Of a DNA stretch of 64,000 nucleotides, positions 54,127-62,511 are shown piece by piece. Below the pieces are notes generated by a model, which did not search any database, was not told where the DNA came from, and saw only the letters and a list, made by a program, of their open reading frames with translations. Origin of the DNA: an alpha proteobacterium AAP38 (GTDB lineage Bacteria > Pseudomonadota > Alphaproteobacteria > Azospirillales > Azospirillaceae); the NCBI GenBank assembly GCA_001296005.1, contig LJHR01000047.1, positions 62,001 to 126,000 on the forward strand, written 5' to 3'. Every line of letters starts with the position of its first letter. The first letter of the stretch is position 1. The position numbers and the translations under genes are program-made.

Positions 54127-54474
54127 TTATCCGCGCAGGATTTTCTCCATTGCCTTGCCCTTGGCCAACTCGTCAATCAGCTTGTCCAGATAGCGGATTT
54201 CCCGCATCAGCGGTTCTTCCACCTGCTCCACCCGCACGCCACAGACCACGCCGGTGATCAGGCTGCGGGCCGGGTTCAGGTTGGGCGCCCGACCCAGGAA
54301 GTCTTGAAGGTTCGTCCCAGCAGCGATCTCCGCGTCTAGCCCCTCCTGGCTGTGACCCGTGAACCAGCGGATGATCTCATCCACCTCTGCTTTCGTGCGC
54401 CCCTTCTTCTCCGCCTTGGCAACATAGAGCGGGTACAGGCTGGCAAAGCTCATCGCGTAAATCCGGTGCGTCAT
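54127..54474 (-). CDS. DUF2200 family protein
   Basis: 115 residues with GAGGGA upstream. The motif [35 protein letters not shown] opens the protein and [50 protein letters not shown] closes it; both are conserved in DUF2200. It is a small cytosolic protein of unknown function. It starts nine bases after the stop of the YCII-like gene on the same strand, so the two are co-transcribed. Confidence 0.9.
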   Translation of the reverse strand: MTHRIYAMSFASLYPLYVAKAEKKGRTKAEVDEIIRWFTGHSQEGLDAEIAAGTNLQDFLGRAPNLNPARSLITGVVCGVRVEQVEEPLMREIRYLDKLIDELAKGKAMEKILRG

Positions 54475-54483
54475 CGCGGTCCC

Positions 54484-54858
54484 TCACGCGTCCTGCTTCG
54501 GCCCCAGCAGCGGCATGACATCCACGCTGTCGCAGGGGAAGATGGTGAAATGCGGGTGCCCCGCGAACATCTCCGCCGCCGCCTGATGCGACGGTGCGCG
54601 CACCACCACGAACACAGTCAGCTCATTCACGACATCGGCGACACCGTCGGGCGAGGTACGCTTGGTCGGCCCCAGCGGCCCGCCCTGATAGACGATCACA
54701 TCCTGATGCGCCGCGTCCCAGGCGGCAAGGGCCGCCAGCCCCCGCTCATCCGTGGCCCGCCGCTCCTCCTCCCCCATCGCGTACCAGGCCCGCCAGCGCG
54801 CGCTGTTCTTGTTACTGGTGAAAACCGCGAGGTAGGTTCCGTCCTGGCTCATGCACAC
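54484..54858 (-). CDS. YCII-like small protein
   Basis: 124 residues from MCMSQDGTYL, with AGGAG six bases upstream of the first ATG. Strands and helices alternate in the order of a dimeric alpha/beta barrel: YLAVFTSNKNSARW, a long helix with MGEEERRATDERGLAALAAWDAAH, ELTVFVVVRAPSHQAAAEMFAGHPHF and the SVDVMPLL end. This resembles YCII-related proteins, but no DGPF motif is present. Function unknown. It is followed by the DUF2200 gene. Confidence 0.75.
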   Translation of the reverse strand: MCMSQDGTYLAVFTSNKNSARWRAWYAMGEEERRATDERGLAALAAWDAAHQDVIVYQGGPLGPTKRTSPDGVADVVNELTVFVVVRAPSHQAAAEMFAGHPHFTIFPCDSVDVMPLLGPKQDA

Positions 54859-54930
54859 ATCTCAATCTCCTGATCCCGGCAGCGTGCAGTATGGGATAAC
54901 GGACCGCAGGCGTAAATCGACCGATGGCCC

Positions 54931-56385
54931 CTACCGTTTCGGCTCTATTGTCACGATCACCCGGCGATAGCGGGTCAGGGAAGGGGTGCCCTTGTCCGTG
55001 ACGGCGGCGATGAAATGCGCGGTTTCAGACTTGGTCACCATCGGCGCGCGGAAGGTGACGCGGTCGATATTCTCCGCCCCCTTGGCGGGGATCGGCTGTT
55101 TCCAACTGCCGACCTCCGGGTAATGGAACCAGTGATAGGACAGGCTGTCGCCATCGGGATCACTGCTGCCCTTGGCACTCAATTGAAACAGCGTGCCTGC
55201 TGTCACGGTCAGGCGGTCGGCATGGTCCAGTCCTGCGACGGGCGGGTGGTTCGCCTTTTCCGGCGGCTGCGTGGTCCAGGCGATGCGGGCCGCGAAATCA
55301 TTCTGGAACGCATCGCGCCAACGCCAGATGGTGGCCTGAAAATGGCTGTAGCTGCGGGGACCGGGCGTGATGGCGCGGCCATGCGGGCTGTCGGTATAGG
55401 GGGTGACGGTATCGACGGCGTTGGTCCAAATGGGCCGCGTCTCCGCCTCCACCGGCACATTGCCGTTAAAGCCCTTGGGGTCCATCGCCTCCAGTGCCGG
55501 CACATAAAGCTCATACCGCCCGCCCCAGCCGCCCCAATCGGGACGGTCGGGATCGGACAGGCCCGTGGGGATCAGGCCCAGGAAGGCCGGCGTGTCACCC
55601 TCCATCCCATAGGCGACATCAGGATATTCGGCCCCCAGCGGCCCACGGCCCTGCTGGATATTGTGGGCGATCCATTTGGTGGAGATGGTGCTGTTGTCCA
55701 GCCCGTCCACCGCGACAAACATCCCACCCCAGGTGGCCGCGCCATAGCCGCCGGGACTGACGATATAGAACAGGTCGGGAAAGGTTCGCCGGATCCAGGC
55801 GCCGGCATCATCCTGATCGGAGATCGCATACACCCGCATCTTGGTCAGCAACCGCGACAGCTCCGCCGGCGACCGCGTGGCCTTCAACGTCATCAGCGCC
55901 TGGGCCAAGGTATTGGCCCCACCCCAGACGGAAACCCAGAGCGGGCGCGGGTCCGCCCTGTCCAGGGCGGCGATGATGCGCAGCACCCCCTCGCTATCCT
56001 TACCCGGCCCCGTCGCCGCCATGCCATAGGCCGGCTGCCCCGCATGCACCAGTGCCAACAGGCTTTCCGCCGATGGATAGCCCGGCGCATGCAGCAGCAG
56101 GTTGGGCTGCACCTGCCCGTAGGCGGCGATGATGCGGCGCAGGCTGTCGGGATGCACCTCATTGCGCATATGGGTGGAGGTGGTGGCGACCAGCGCCTCG
56201 ATATCCAGCTCATTGGCATAAAGCAGAAGCCGCACCAGCGACTGCGCATCATCCGGTTCGTTCTCAATATCCGTCAGCACCACCAGCCGCGCCTTTGGTC
56301 CCGATGCGGTCGCCATCACCGCCGGCGCGGACAGCATCCCCACCATCACAACACCCAGGGCAACCCGTTGCATCCACGACGCCAT
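54931..56385 (-). CDS. DUF1593 nucleoside-hydrolase-like exported protein
   Basis: 484 residues. A Sec signal peptide (MQRVALGVVMVGMLSAPAVMATA) precedes a nucleoside-hydrolase-like domain (about 30-320) with VVLTDIENEPDDAQSLVRLLLYANELDIEAL, the acidic calcium-binding pocket expected of the DUF1593 family. GGANTLAQAL and SDQDDAGAWIRRTFP follow. A C-terminal beta-sandwich (about 390-484) with LSAKGSSDPDGDSLSYHWFHYPEVG looks like a cadherin-type Ca2+-binding or carbohydrate-binding module. It should act in the periplasm or outside on a glycoside or nucleoside-like substrate. Confidence 0.9.
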   Translation of the reverse strand: MASWMQRVALGVVMVGMLSAPAVMATASGPKARLVVLTDIENEPDDAQSLVRLLLYANELDIEALVATTSTHMRNEVHPDSLRRIIAAYGQVQPNLLLHAPGYPSAESLLALVHAGQPAYGMAATGPGKDSEGVLRIIAALDRADPRPLWVSVWGGANTLAQALMTLKATRSPAELSRLLTKMRVYAISDQDDAGAWIRRTFPDLFYIVSPGGYGAATWGGMFVAVDGLDNSTISTKWIAHNIQQGRGPLGAEYPDVAYGMEGDTPAFLGLIPTGLSDPDRPDWGGWGGRYELYVPALEAMDPKGFNGNVPVEAETRPIWTNAVDTVTPYTDSPHGRAITPGPRSYSHFQATIWRWRDAFQNDFAARIAWTTQPPEKANHPPVAGLDHADRLTVTAGTLFQLSAKGSSDPDGDSLSYHWFHYPEVGSWKQPIPAKGAENIDRVTFRAPMVTKSETAHFIAAVTDKGTPSLTRYRRVIVTIEPKR

Positions 56386-56856
56386 TTTCCATCCCCATTT
56401 CCGCCCCGGCTTTGTGTTGGGCAGGTTAGCGCTATCATTGGCGGTGAGGATACAGGGGGAAGCGGCGGGGGGCTAGGGGAGTGTGGGGAGGGGGCGGCTC
56501 TGCGCCCGTTGTGGTCGTTCAATGGAGCGGTAACAGTTCCTCAAAGCAGACGTTTCCCAATGCAGGTCACCGCCGATCATGGAAATGCCCGCTTCCATTG
56601 TGCTCCATCCGAAGCGGCATCTTTCAGAAAAAGGTGGTGCTGATCGTCAGTATCTTTTCAGGATGATTATATCCGTAAAAATACGGATTGAAGCCAAACG
56701 GACAAACGCTTCAAATTGAGCGAAACAACGGCTGGCGTCAGTGCGCCATAAAGAGGAATAAATCATTACTCAGGCTAAATAACCTGGGCATTGATTGAAT
56801 GCCTCCTGTTCAAATTACGGCGCTGATCATGGCGTCTTTCGAGAGGGATGCTGATA
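56386..56856. other. 471-base gap, no gene supported
   Basis: Short frames exist but none has both a ribosome site and convincing coding pattern. The left half is G-rich (56440-56520). An inverted repeat ATCCGTA-AAAA-TACGGAT lies at 56671-56688, and GGCATT-gattg-AATGCC at 56787-56803. The AT-rich right half probably carries the promoter of the CsgG-like gene. Confidence 0.6.
56671..56688 (+). promoter_or_regulatory. Palindrome upstream of the CsgG-like gene
   Basis: ATCCGTA and TACGGAT flank AAAA, an 18-base perfect dyad about 170 bases before the CsgG-like start, in an otherwise plain stretch. It could be an operator for a dimeric regulator; the regulator is not known. Confidence 0.3.
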
Positions 56857-57906
56857 ATGCGGGATTTATTGGTAAAATTTGGAGCCCTTATGATGGCTGC
56901 CAGCGCCCTGTCGGGTTGCGTGTCATCTGGTACCAAACTTGGTTCCGGTGGTTCGATGGTGTCAGGCGCCGGCGGAGCGGCAGGTAATTCACAGGCAGCT
57001 GCCCAACTGACAAAGTGCGACCGTCCGTTGGGTACCGCTGCCTTGGTGGAGGAGGATATTCCAGGCTTGGCGCAGGCTGGGCTGACCTCACCTGTGCCTT
57101 TGCTGCGCTTGATGATGACACAGTCCGGCTGCTTCCGGGTGGTTGACCGGGGCCAGGCCATGCAGCGCATGCAGCAGGAGCGCGCCTTGGCGGCGGGCGG
57201 CACCTTGCAGGGCGGGTCGAATATCGGCGGCGGGCAGATGGTGGCCGCCGACTTTATGATTACACCCAATGTCATCTTCCAGGACACCAATGCGGGGGGG
57301 AGCGGCGCTGGTCTGGGTGCATTTTTACCCGGCATTGCCGGGGTGGTGGCCGGCGCTATCAAGACCACCAACCTGCAGGCGCAGACAATGCTGACCCTGA
57401 CCGATGTCCGCACGGGTGTGCAAGAGGCGGTCGCCGAGGGGTCGGCACAGCATAAAGATGTTGGTTTTGCCTTTGGCGCAGGTGGACTAGGCGCGCTGCC
57501 CATCGGCGGCGTCGGCGGTTCTTACGCTTCCACCGATATCGGTAAGGTGGTTGCCGCTGCCTTCATGGACGCCCATAACAAATTGGTGGATCAGGTCCGC
57601 GCCATGCCAGCCATCCAGGCTAAACTGGCAGCCCCTCCGGCCACCCAGACCGCAGCGTCGCCGTCCAGTTCCGCTCCCCCCATTCCCGCGACGGCGCCGT
57701 CACTGGTGGCCGGCAGCAGCTACAAGACGGTGACAAACCTGAATCTGCGAGGCGGTCCGTCTACCAACGACCCTGTCATTGGTAAGCTGGCTGCTGGTGA
57801 GACTGTCACGGCCGTAGGCGAACAGAATGCCGGTTGGTGGAAAGTGACCAATAGCGCTGGCCAACAGGGCTGGGTGTCTGCCCGTAATCTTCGGCAAGGC
57901 GGCTGA
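56857..57906 (+). CDS. CsgG-like lipoprotein with C-terminal SH3 domain
   Basis: 349 residues from MRDLLVKFGAL. The lipobox LSGC places the lipidated Cys at residue 21. Residues about 45-250 resemble CsgG/HfaB-type outer-membrane lipoproteins: LRLMMTQSGCFRVVDRGQAMQRMQQERALAAGG, ADFMITPNVIFQDTN, QAQTMLTLTDVRTGVQEAVAEGSAQ and the Gly-rich GFAFGAGGLGALPIGGVGGSY. A Pro/Ala/Ser linker (about 255-280) leads to a bacterial SH3 domain (KTVTNLNLRGGPSTNDPVIGKLAAGETV, GWWKVTNSAGQQGWVSARNL). No curli or holdfast genes are next to it. Attaching SH3 to a CsgG-like lipoprotein is uncommon. Confidence 0.82.
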   Translation: MRDLLVKFGALMMAASALSGCVSSGTKLGSGGSMVSGAGGAAGNSQAAAQLTKCDRPLGTAALVEEDIPGLAQAGLTSPVPLLRLMMTQSGCFRVVDRGQAMQRMQQERALAAGGTLQGGSNIGGGQMVAADFMITPNVIFQDTNAGGSGAGLGAFLPGIAGVVAGAIKTTNLQAQTMLTLTDVRTGVQEAVAEGSAQHKDVGFAFGAGGLGALPIGGVGGSYASTDIGKVVAAAFMDAHNKLVDQVRAMPAIQAKLAAPPATQTAASPSSSAPPIPATAPSLVAGSSYKTVTNLNLRGGPSTNDPVIGKLAAGETVTAVGEQNAGWWKVTNSAGQQGWVSARNLRQGG

Positions 57907-57927
57907 ACTCGCACAGTGAAAAAATTG

Positions 57928-57954
57928 GAAGCAGCGGTGTGATGCCGCTGCTTC
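57928..57954 (+). terminator. Hairpin after the CsgG-like gene
   Basis: GAAGCAGCGG (57928-57937) and CCGCTGCTTC (57945-57954) form a 10-bp stem with a seven-base loop, 22 bases after the stop. A six-A run precedes it, but only a scattered T-run follows, so termination on this strand is not certain. Confidence 0.65.
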
Positions 57955-58290
57955 TACACATTTAACCTCTGCAATCTGTGCGACCCGGTTAGCCGCCACA
58001 TCAATCGGTGGGTGAACGGAAGTGTGACAGATATTCAGCATCCAAAGCGTTATCCAGCCCTTATCTCGGCATATGGTCGGTGTGAACCTGGTCGTTTTCT
58101 GTTCCAGAGGTGATGGACCCCACTGGCCAGCAAGCTTCCACCTCATACTCTCTGGCGGGTAGCATGGCATGCAGCCTAAAAACCGCCTTGGAAGAGGACC
58201 CCGGATATGCGACATCACCGCCGCGCCAATATCCTGGCAAACCCAGGGGGCACCCTGACTTCTATGGGTATGCGTAATTGGGACCTGACA
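57955..58290. other. About 336 bases upstream of the second TonB receptor
   Basis: Contains no supported gene. The frame of the receptor is open from 58207, and the start at 58291 is preferred because it gives a clean signal peptide. No Fur-like palindrome was found here, unlike the first receptor. Confidence 0.5.
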
Positions 58291-60438
58291 ATGCGCAATA
58301 AAATCAGTTTCGCTGGCATGGCTTTCCTACTTTGTGCTGCGGTTATTCAGGATGCGGCGGCAGAAGGGACGATGCTGGATGAGATCATTGTCACGGCACG
58401 CAAAATTCCCGAGAACCTGCTGCGCGCGCCGGTGTCTGTATCGGTCTTGACCGAACGGGACCTGTCGGGTGCTGGCGTACGTTCGATTTTTGATGGTCTG
58501 CCTCTTTTGCCCAATCTGTCGGTACCCGGAGGGATTGCACAATCGCTCCAGGGACAGATCGGCATCCGGGGAATATCCACGCTTCAGCGCAATATCGGGG
58601 TTGAGTCCGGGATTGGCATCTTTATTGACGGTGTCTATCAGGGGCGCTCTGACACCTATCTCCAGCCGTTCCTAGATGTGTCGTCGCTGGAGGTTATCAG
58701 GGGTCCTCAGGGGACGATGTTCGGTAAGAACACCATCGCGGGGGCAGTGAACATCACCACGCTGATGCCTGAGGATAGGCCGCAGCGCCAGGTCCTTGCC
58801 GAGGTTGGAAATTATGGCTTGGCCCGTGTGCAGGCCTCTGCCAGGGGACCACTGACCACCGATATCGGCGCAAAACTATCGGTCGGTTACGTGGGGCGGG
58901 GCGGGACCTACAGCCATCTGTCGGGCGGACCGGATGGGGATAAGATTGACCTGCTGTCGGCCCGGACCGCCTTTGTCTATGACGGCGGCTCCGGAACCAG
59001 GGTCGTTCTGGCTGGTGATGCCTTGAGGGATCGGGGTCGCCCCGCCTATTTCCAGTCTGTCGAGGTCGCTGGTTACGCCAACAACCCGATGGCATCGCGA
59101 CCCCATGTCATCGACCCCGACGGCGACAATTATCTTCACCGCGACAATCACGGCCTGTCTCTGACCGTCAGTCACGAGATGGACAAGGCTGCTCTTGTCG
59201 CGATCACGGCCTATCGACGGGCAGAATATCAGGCATCGCTGGATGACGATCAGTCACCGCGCCGTTTCCTGTCAAAGGATGCCTGGTCGGACAGGACCGA
59301 TTTCATCACGCAGGAACTCCGGGTCGATGGGACGATCGGCACCCGTTTCACTTATATCGGTGGGCTTTTTTACCTGAACCAGAGCGTGGACACCGATCGG
59401 GTTTTGGCTCTGGGACCGGATTTTGGTCTGCCCGTCCTGCCGGCCCTGAAAACCGTTGGCGGGATGGACACGCAGACTGTCGCCATGTTTGGCAATGCGG
59501 ACTACGCGTTGACCGACCGCATCATGCTTTCCCTGGGCGTCCGGTACGACTGGGAGCGCAAGAATGTGGATTTTGACCAGATCGACGAGAGCGGTATCCT
59601 TGCCGCCATTGGTTTTCCCTCGCTGTCTTATGGCAACAGGGTCAATGACCGAAGCCTGTCGCCCACGATCGCCGCCCGCTACGATATCGACCAGGATATT
59701 CACGCCTATGGCCGCATTGCCCGTGGGTTCAAAGGATCGGCTTTCAATGTCGATCTGGCGTCCAAGGGTGCCGATCTTGCCGCCGGGCCTGAGCGGGCTA
59801 CAACCTATGAAGCCGGGCTGAAGGCGCTGTGGCTCGACCAGAGGGTGCGGGTGAGTGCTGCGCTGTTTCAGACCGACTATGATGATATCCAGGTATCGCA
59901 GCTGCTGGGCTCCGGGCCGTCGCTGGATAATGCCGCCAAGGCAGCCATCCGCGGTGCTGAACTGGAGTTAACCGCGCGGATCACGACCGGATTGACGGCC
60001 AGCGCATCGCTTGGGCTGTTGGACCCGACCTATGACCGGTACACAAACTGTTCTGTTCCCCTGTCGCTGGGAGGTGGCAGCGCCGAATGTTCGGGAAACC
60101 GGATCGTTGCCGCACCAACATCAAACTACGCGGCGATAGTTGATTATGTCTATCCGGTGAACGGGTATACGGTAACCACACGTGCCCAATATATGGGCGC
60201 GTCGGGTGCCTATATGGACGCAACAAATGCGGCCCGGTTCAAAACAACCGGGTATGATGTCGTGAATGCCAGCCTGTCGCTTTCCCGTGATGACTGGGAA
60301 ATCCGTCTATGGGCGAAGAACATTTTCGATCAGGTCTACACCACCTATCATGACGACCGCTCCACAGTGGGGGTTGGCAAGACCACAGCCTATGGTGACC
60401 CGCGCACCTATGGCTTGACCCTGTCAACGCGGCTGTGA
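58291..60438 (+). CDS. TonB-dependent receptor
   Basis: 715 residues from MRNKISFAGMAFLLCAA, whose signal region ends DAAAEG; the frame opens at 58207 and an ATG at 58264 is also possible. The TonB box-like LDEIIVTARK is at about 28. The plug follows with LLRAPVSVSVLTERDLSGAGVRSIFDGLPLLPNLSVPGG, IGIRGISTLQRNIGVESGIGIFIDGVYQGR and LEVIRGPQGTMFGKNTIAGAV. The barrel ends in LTLSTRL, lacking a final Phe. Ligand unknown. It faces a LuxR-type regulator gene tail to tail. Confidence 0.95.
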   Translation: MRNKISFAGMAFLLCAAVIQDAAAEGTMLDEIIVTARKIPENLLRAPVSVSVLTERDLSGAGVRSIFDGLPLLPNLSVPGGIAQSLQGQIGIRGISTLQRNIGVESGIGIFIDGVYQGRSDTYLQPFLDVSSLEVIRGPQGTMFGKNTIAGAVNITTLMPEDRPQRQVLAEVGNYGLARVQASARGPLTTDIGAKLSVGYVGRGGTYSHLSGGPDGDKIDLLSARTAFVYDGGSGTRVVLAGDALRDRGRPAYFQSVEVAGYANNPMASRPHVIDPDGDNYLHRDNHGLSLTVSHEMDKAALVAITAYRRAEYQASLDDDQSPRRFLSKDAWSDRTDFITQELRVDGTIGTRFTYIGGLFYLNQSVDTDRVLALGPDFGLPVLPALKTVGGMDTQTVAMFGNADYALTDRIMLSLGVRYDWERKNVDFDQIDESGILAAIGFPSLSYGNRVNDRSLSPTIAARYDIDQDIHAYGRIARGFKGSAFNVDLASKGADLAAGPERATTYEAGLKALWLDQRVRVSAALFQTDYDDIQVSQLLGSGPSLDNAAKAAIRGAELELTARITTGLTASASLGLLDPTYDRYTNCSVPLSLGGGSAECSGNRIVAAPTSNYAAIVDYVYPVNGYTVTTRAQYMGASGAYMDATNAARFKTTGYDVVNASLSLSRDDWEIRLWAKNIFDQVYTTYHDDRSTVGVGKTTAYGDPRTYGLTLSTRL

Positions 60439-60468
60439 AGCCGGTGACAGAACCGCGCCTGAACAGGA

Positions 60469-61278
60469 TCAGACGTAAATGACACCCAGCAGGATTGCCT
60501 TGGCCACGGCCTGTACGCGGTTGGCTGCATTCAACTTGGTGACCACACTTTGGCAATAATGCTCCGCTGTGCGTTCACTGATATTCATCAGGGTCGCAAG
60601 ATCGGACGCATTCTTGCCCATGGCCAGCCAGACCAGGCACTGTTTCTCCCGGTCCGTCAGGGGTACCGTCGCCACGGTGCGAAAACTGATCCCGCTTAGG
60701 GAAATATACTTTTCGTGGAAGAGTTGCACCAGATAGCGAAACCATAGTGGTGATTCCAGGACTGGCCGGATAATCCGCCCCTCCGGCCAGAAGAACGTCA
60801 CAAAACCTGGCACCGTCAAACCATCGACGATTGTACTGCAGGGGACCACATGGCCCTCCTGATATCCAAAATCAGAGGCGTGATCCAGGACGGTCAGCGC
60901 CCTTGGGCGGCGACCGCGGCGCGGCTTGTCGAAGCCGGTGAATTCCGGGCAATCCATCCAGCTGAACGGGAGCGGGCTGCGAACGGCGCGCGCCACCACC
61001 GGGTCGCAGGTAATAAAATCCTCCTGCTTGTAGGTCTCGATAAAGCTGGTCGGGGATGAACTATCGAACAGGATGGCGCCCGGCTGGCCCTGAAGCGGAG
61101 GGCGCATCGCCGCATAGCTCACAGCGGCGAAGCCCGCATCCTTTGCATGCTGATCCAATTCCTTGAACAGTTCGATACAGGTTGACGCTGACAGTATGTC
61201 GGTTGTGTCAGAAAAGAAGTCCCGATAACGCCCAGTCAATTCCCCACTCCGCACATGATCCAACTGCAAGGCTGCCAA
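60469..61278 (-). CDS. LuxR-family regulator with autoinducer-binding domain (solo)
   Basis: 269 residues from a TTG codon at 61278; a GTG at 61254 is an alternative. The autoinducer-binding domain occupies about 30-190, with YKQEDFITCDPVVARAVRSPLPFSW holding the conserved Tyr/Asp/Trp positions that contact acyl-homoserine lactones. A GerE helix-turn-helix region follows (VPLTDREKQCLVWLAMGKNASDLATLMNISERTAEHYCQSVVTKLNAANRVQAVAKAI, about 205-262). No luxI-type synthase is in the window, so it is a LuxR solo. It may sense a foreign or host signal; the TonB receptor opposite is the nearest candidate target. Confidence 0.9.
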   Translation of the reverse strand: MAALQLDHVRSGELTGRYRDFFSDTTDILSASTCIELFKELDQHAKDAGFAAVSYAAMRPPLQGQPGAILFDSSSPTSFIETYKQEDFITCDPVVARAVRSPLPFSWMDCPEFTGFDKPRRGRRPRALTVLDHASDFGYQEGHVVPCSTIVDGLTVPGFVTFFWPEGRIIRPVLESPLWFRYLVQLFHEKYISLSGISFRTVATVPLTDREKQCLVWLAMGKNASDLATLMNISERTAEHYCQSVVTKLNAANRVQAVAKAILLGVIYV

Positions 61279-61562
61279 ATTGATGGCTTTTTATTAAAAT
61301 TGCACCGCCGGTTGTGCCCCCACCCGACATGACCCCATCTGTATAACCCGGTACTTCCCCCAATTGAAAGCGGTCCGATCACGTGGGATGCCTACAGGCG
61401 GCGCACACATGAATAACAGCCGTGGGGCGCCACAGCACCGGAAAGCAGAGAATTGAAAGAGGAGTGGTGAAATGGCAAGACGGAAAAGCCTAGTTCTCGG
61501 CGGTAGCGCTGTTTTATCGACTGCAGAAAATTAATAATCACCAACTTAGATGGAAATAAAAA
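61279..61562. other. 284-base gap with a 20-codon ORF
   Basis: Between the LuxR gene and the AT-rich small gene. Its only gene-like element is the ORF at 61472-61534, described separately. AT content rises to the right. No lux-box-like dyad was found. Confidence 0.5.
61472..61534 (+). CDS. Small ORF, 20 aa, strong ribosome site
   Basis: MARRKSLVLGGSAVLSTAEN then TAA. AGAGGAG sits seven to eight bases before the ATG, a better site than those of most genes nearby. The sequence has a basic start and a short hydrophobic stretch like the beginning of a signal peptide, so it could be a real microprotein or the truncated 5' end of a gene whose rest was lost when the AT-rich DNA was gained. No database comparison is possible here. 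Confidence 0.35.
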   Translation: MARRKSLVLGGSAVLSTAEN

Positions 61563-61952
61563 ATGATTGTCACAGGAAAAATTACGCTTATTGGTGCGGG
61601 CAGCTGGAAGAACGGCGAAAACACCGCATCAATAATTGAAATTGGTGGTAAGAAATTTCGCGGAATAAAATATGGTGACGAAATGTCAACATATTTAAAT
61701 AAGGCGTATTCTAATGGATCTGAAGCTACACTTATTATTGTTGGTGTATATCTTACATATCTTTATGCTGACGGAGATGAGTGTGACGCCACGGGAAGTT
61801 CTATAATTTACTGGTTTTTAATATTAATTGGCCTACCCCTATTATTCGTCGTTTTCATTGGTAGCTTCCCTATTGCATATGGTATTATTGGGCTAAAATC
61901 TCGATCTGATTATAAAAAGGTAAAGGCTATGATTGCAGAAAGAGGTAAATAA
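61563..61952 (+). CDS. Small membrane protein of AT-rich origin
   Basis: 129 residues from an ATG with only a weak GGAAA before it. Codon use is AT-rich and unlike the surrounding genes, so acquisition by transfer is likely. Residues 1-55 are soluble and beta-like (GKITLIGAGSWKNGENTASIIEIGG). Two hydrophobic segments follow at about 57-70 (LIIVGVYLTYLY) and 82-108 (IIYWFLILIGLPLLFVVFIG). The C-terminal tail is basic (KSRSDYKKVKAMIAERGK). I recognise no family. It could be a small envelope protein or an immunity protein. Confidence 0.65.
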   Translation: MIVTGKITLIGAGSWKNGENTASIIEIGGKKFRGIKYGDEMSTYLNKAYSNGSEATLIIVGVYLTYLYADGDECDATGSSIIYWFLILIGLPLLFVVFIGSFPIAYGIIGLKSRSDYKKVKAMIAERGK

Positions 61953-62511
61953 AATTTCTTATACACATCAAAGTAGCCTTAGTCGTCTAAATATGCCGAT
62001 AGCATTTGAGGCCGTCGTGAGCCGTGTCGGATTTTTCGGTGTCACAAGCTTGTACCGGTGAGCCTCGGCAAGTTGGATGCGGGTATCCGCATGTTAACGT
62101 TCAAGGCGATGGTGCAAATTCACTGATCGGACTTTGGTGGGGCGCGCCCGCCAAAGTCCGGCGGGTGCTGTAAGGGGTGGTCCTTGGCCGTCTCGGCTAG
62201 AGGGGAGTTGCGACACATTATCTCGCATGCGTGTGCAGCCTCATAGGATCGGACGGATTTGTGTTGGCCACTGAATCTTAACCCCAATCATTGGCATGTT
62301 CTACAACAGCCTATCAGAGTTGCCACCGCGGCGCTCAATCCGGGCTAGAAAAATCCTCAAATGAAAACCAGCTTGTCATCTACTAATCTTTTTTGCCTGA
62401 CCACCTTCATATTCTTAAAAATGTCTTAAATAATATAGGTGATAGCCAATTGTAGTGATGCAATAATATCTCTAAGAAGACAAGATTGATAAATAATCAG
62501 AGGGGTGCGTT
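61953..62511. other. 559-base gap with a strong hairpin and possible decayed coding remnant
   Basis: No intact gene. Composition switches from AT-rich to GC-rich near 61990 and back to AT-rich after about 62340. A frame at about 62008-62124 reads as a protein tail ending KAMVQIH and a TGA, without a start, which may be the remnant of a gene or element. It is followed at once by a hairpin (62128-62160). Confidence 0.4.
62128..62160 (+). terminator. Strong hairpin in the 61.9-62.5 kb gap
   Basis: CGGACTTTGG (62128-62137) pairs with CCAAAGTCCG (62151-62160), and inner T.G plus GGG/CCC extend the stem to 14 bp with a five-base loop. It lies two bases after the TGA of a possible decayed frame. 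No T-run follows. It may be a terminator or the structured end of a lost mobile element. Confidence 0.45.

Noticed and set aside
55015-56643. 542-codon plus-strand frame opposite the DUF1593 gene
   Set aside because: Arg/Gly/His-rich translation with no motif; the DUF1593 pattern is clear on the minus strand.
61300-61470. lux-box operator near the LuxR solo
   Set aside because: No 18-20-base dyad of the CTG...CAG type was found on reading the gap.
62008-62124. Transposase-tail interpretation of the start-less frame ending in IH-stop
   Set aside because: No terminal inverted repeats or direct repeats were found and no transposase motif is visible; kept only as a possible remnant.
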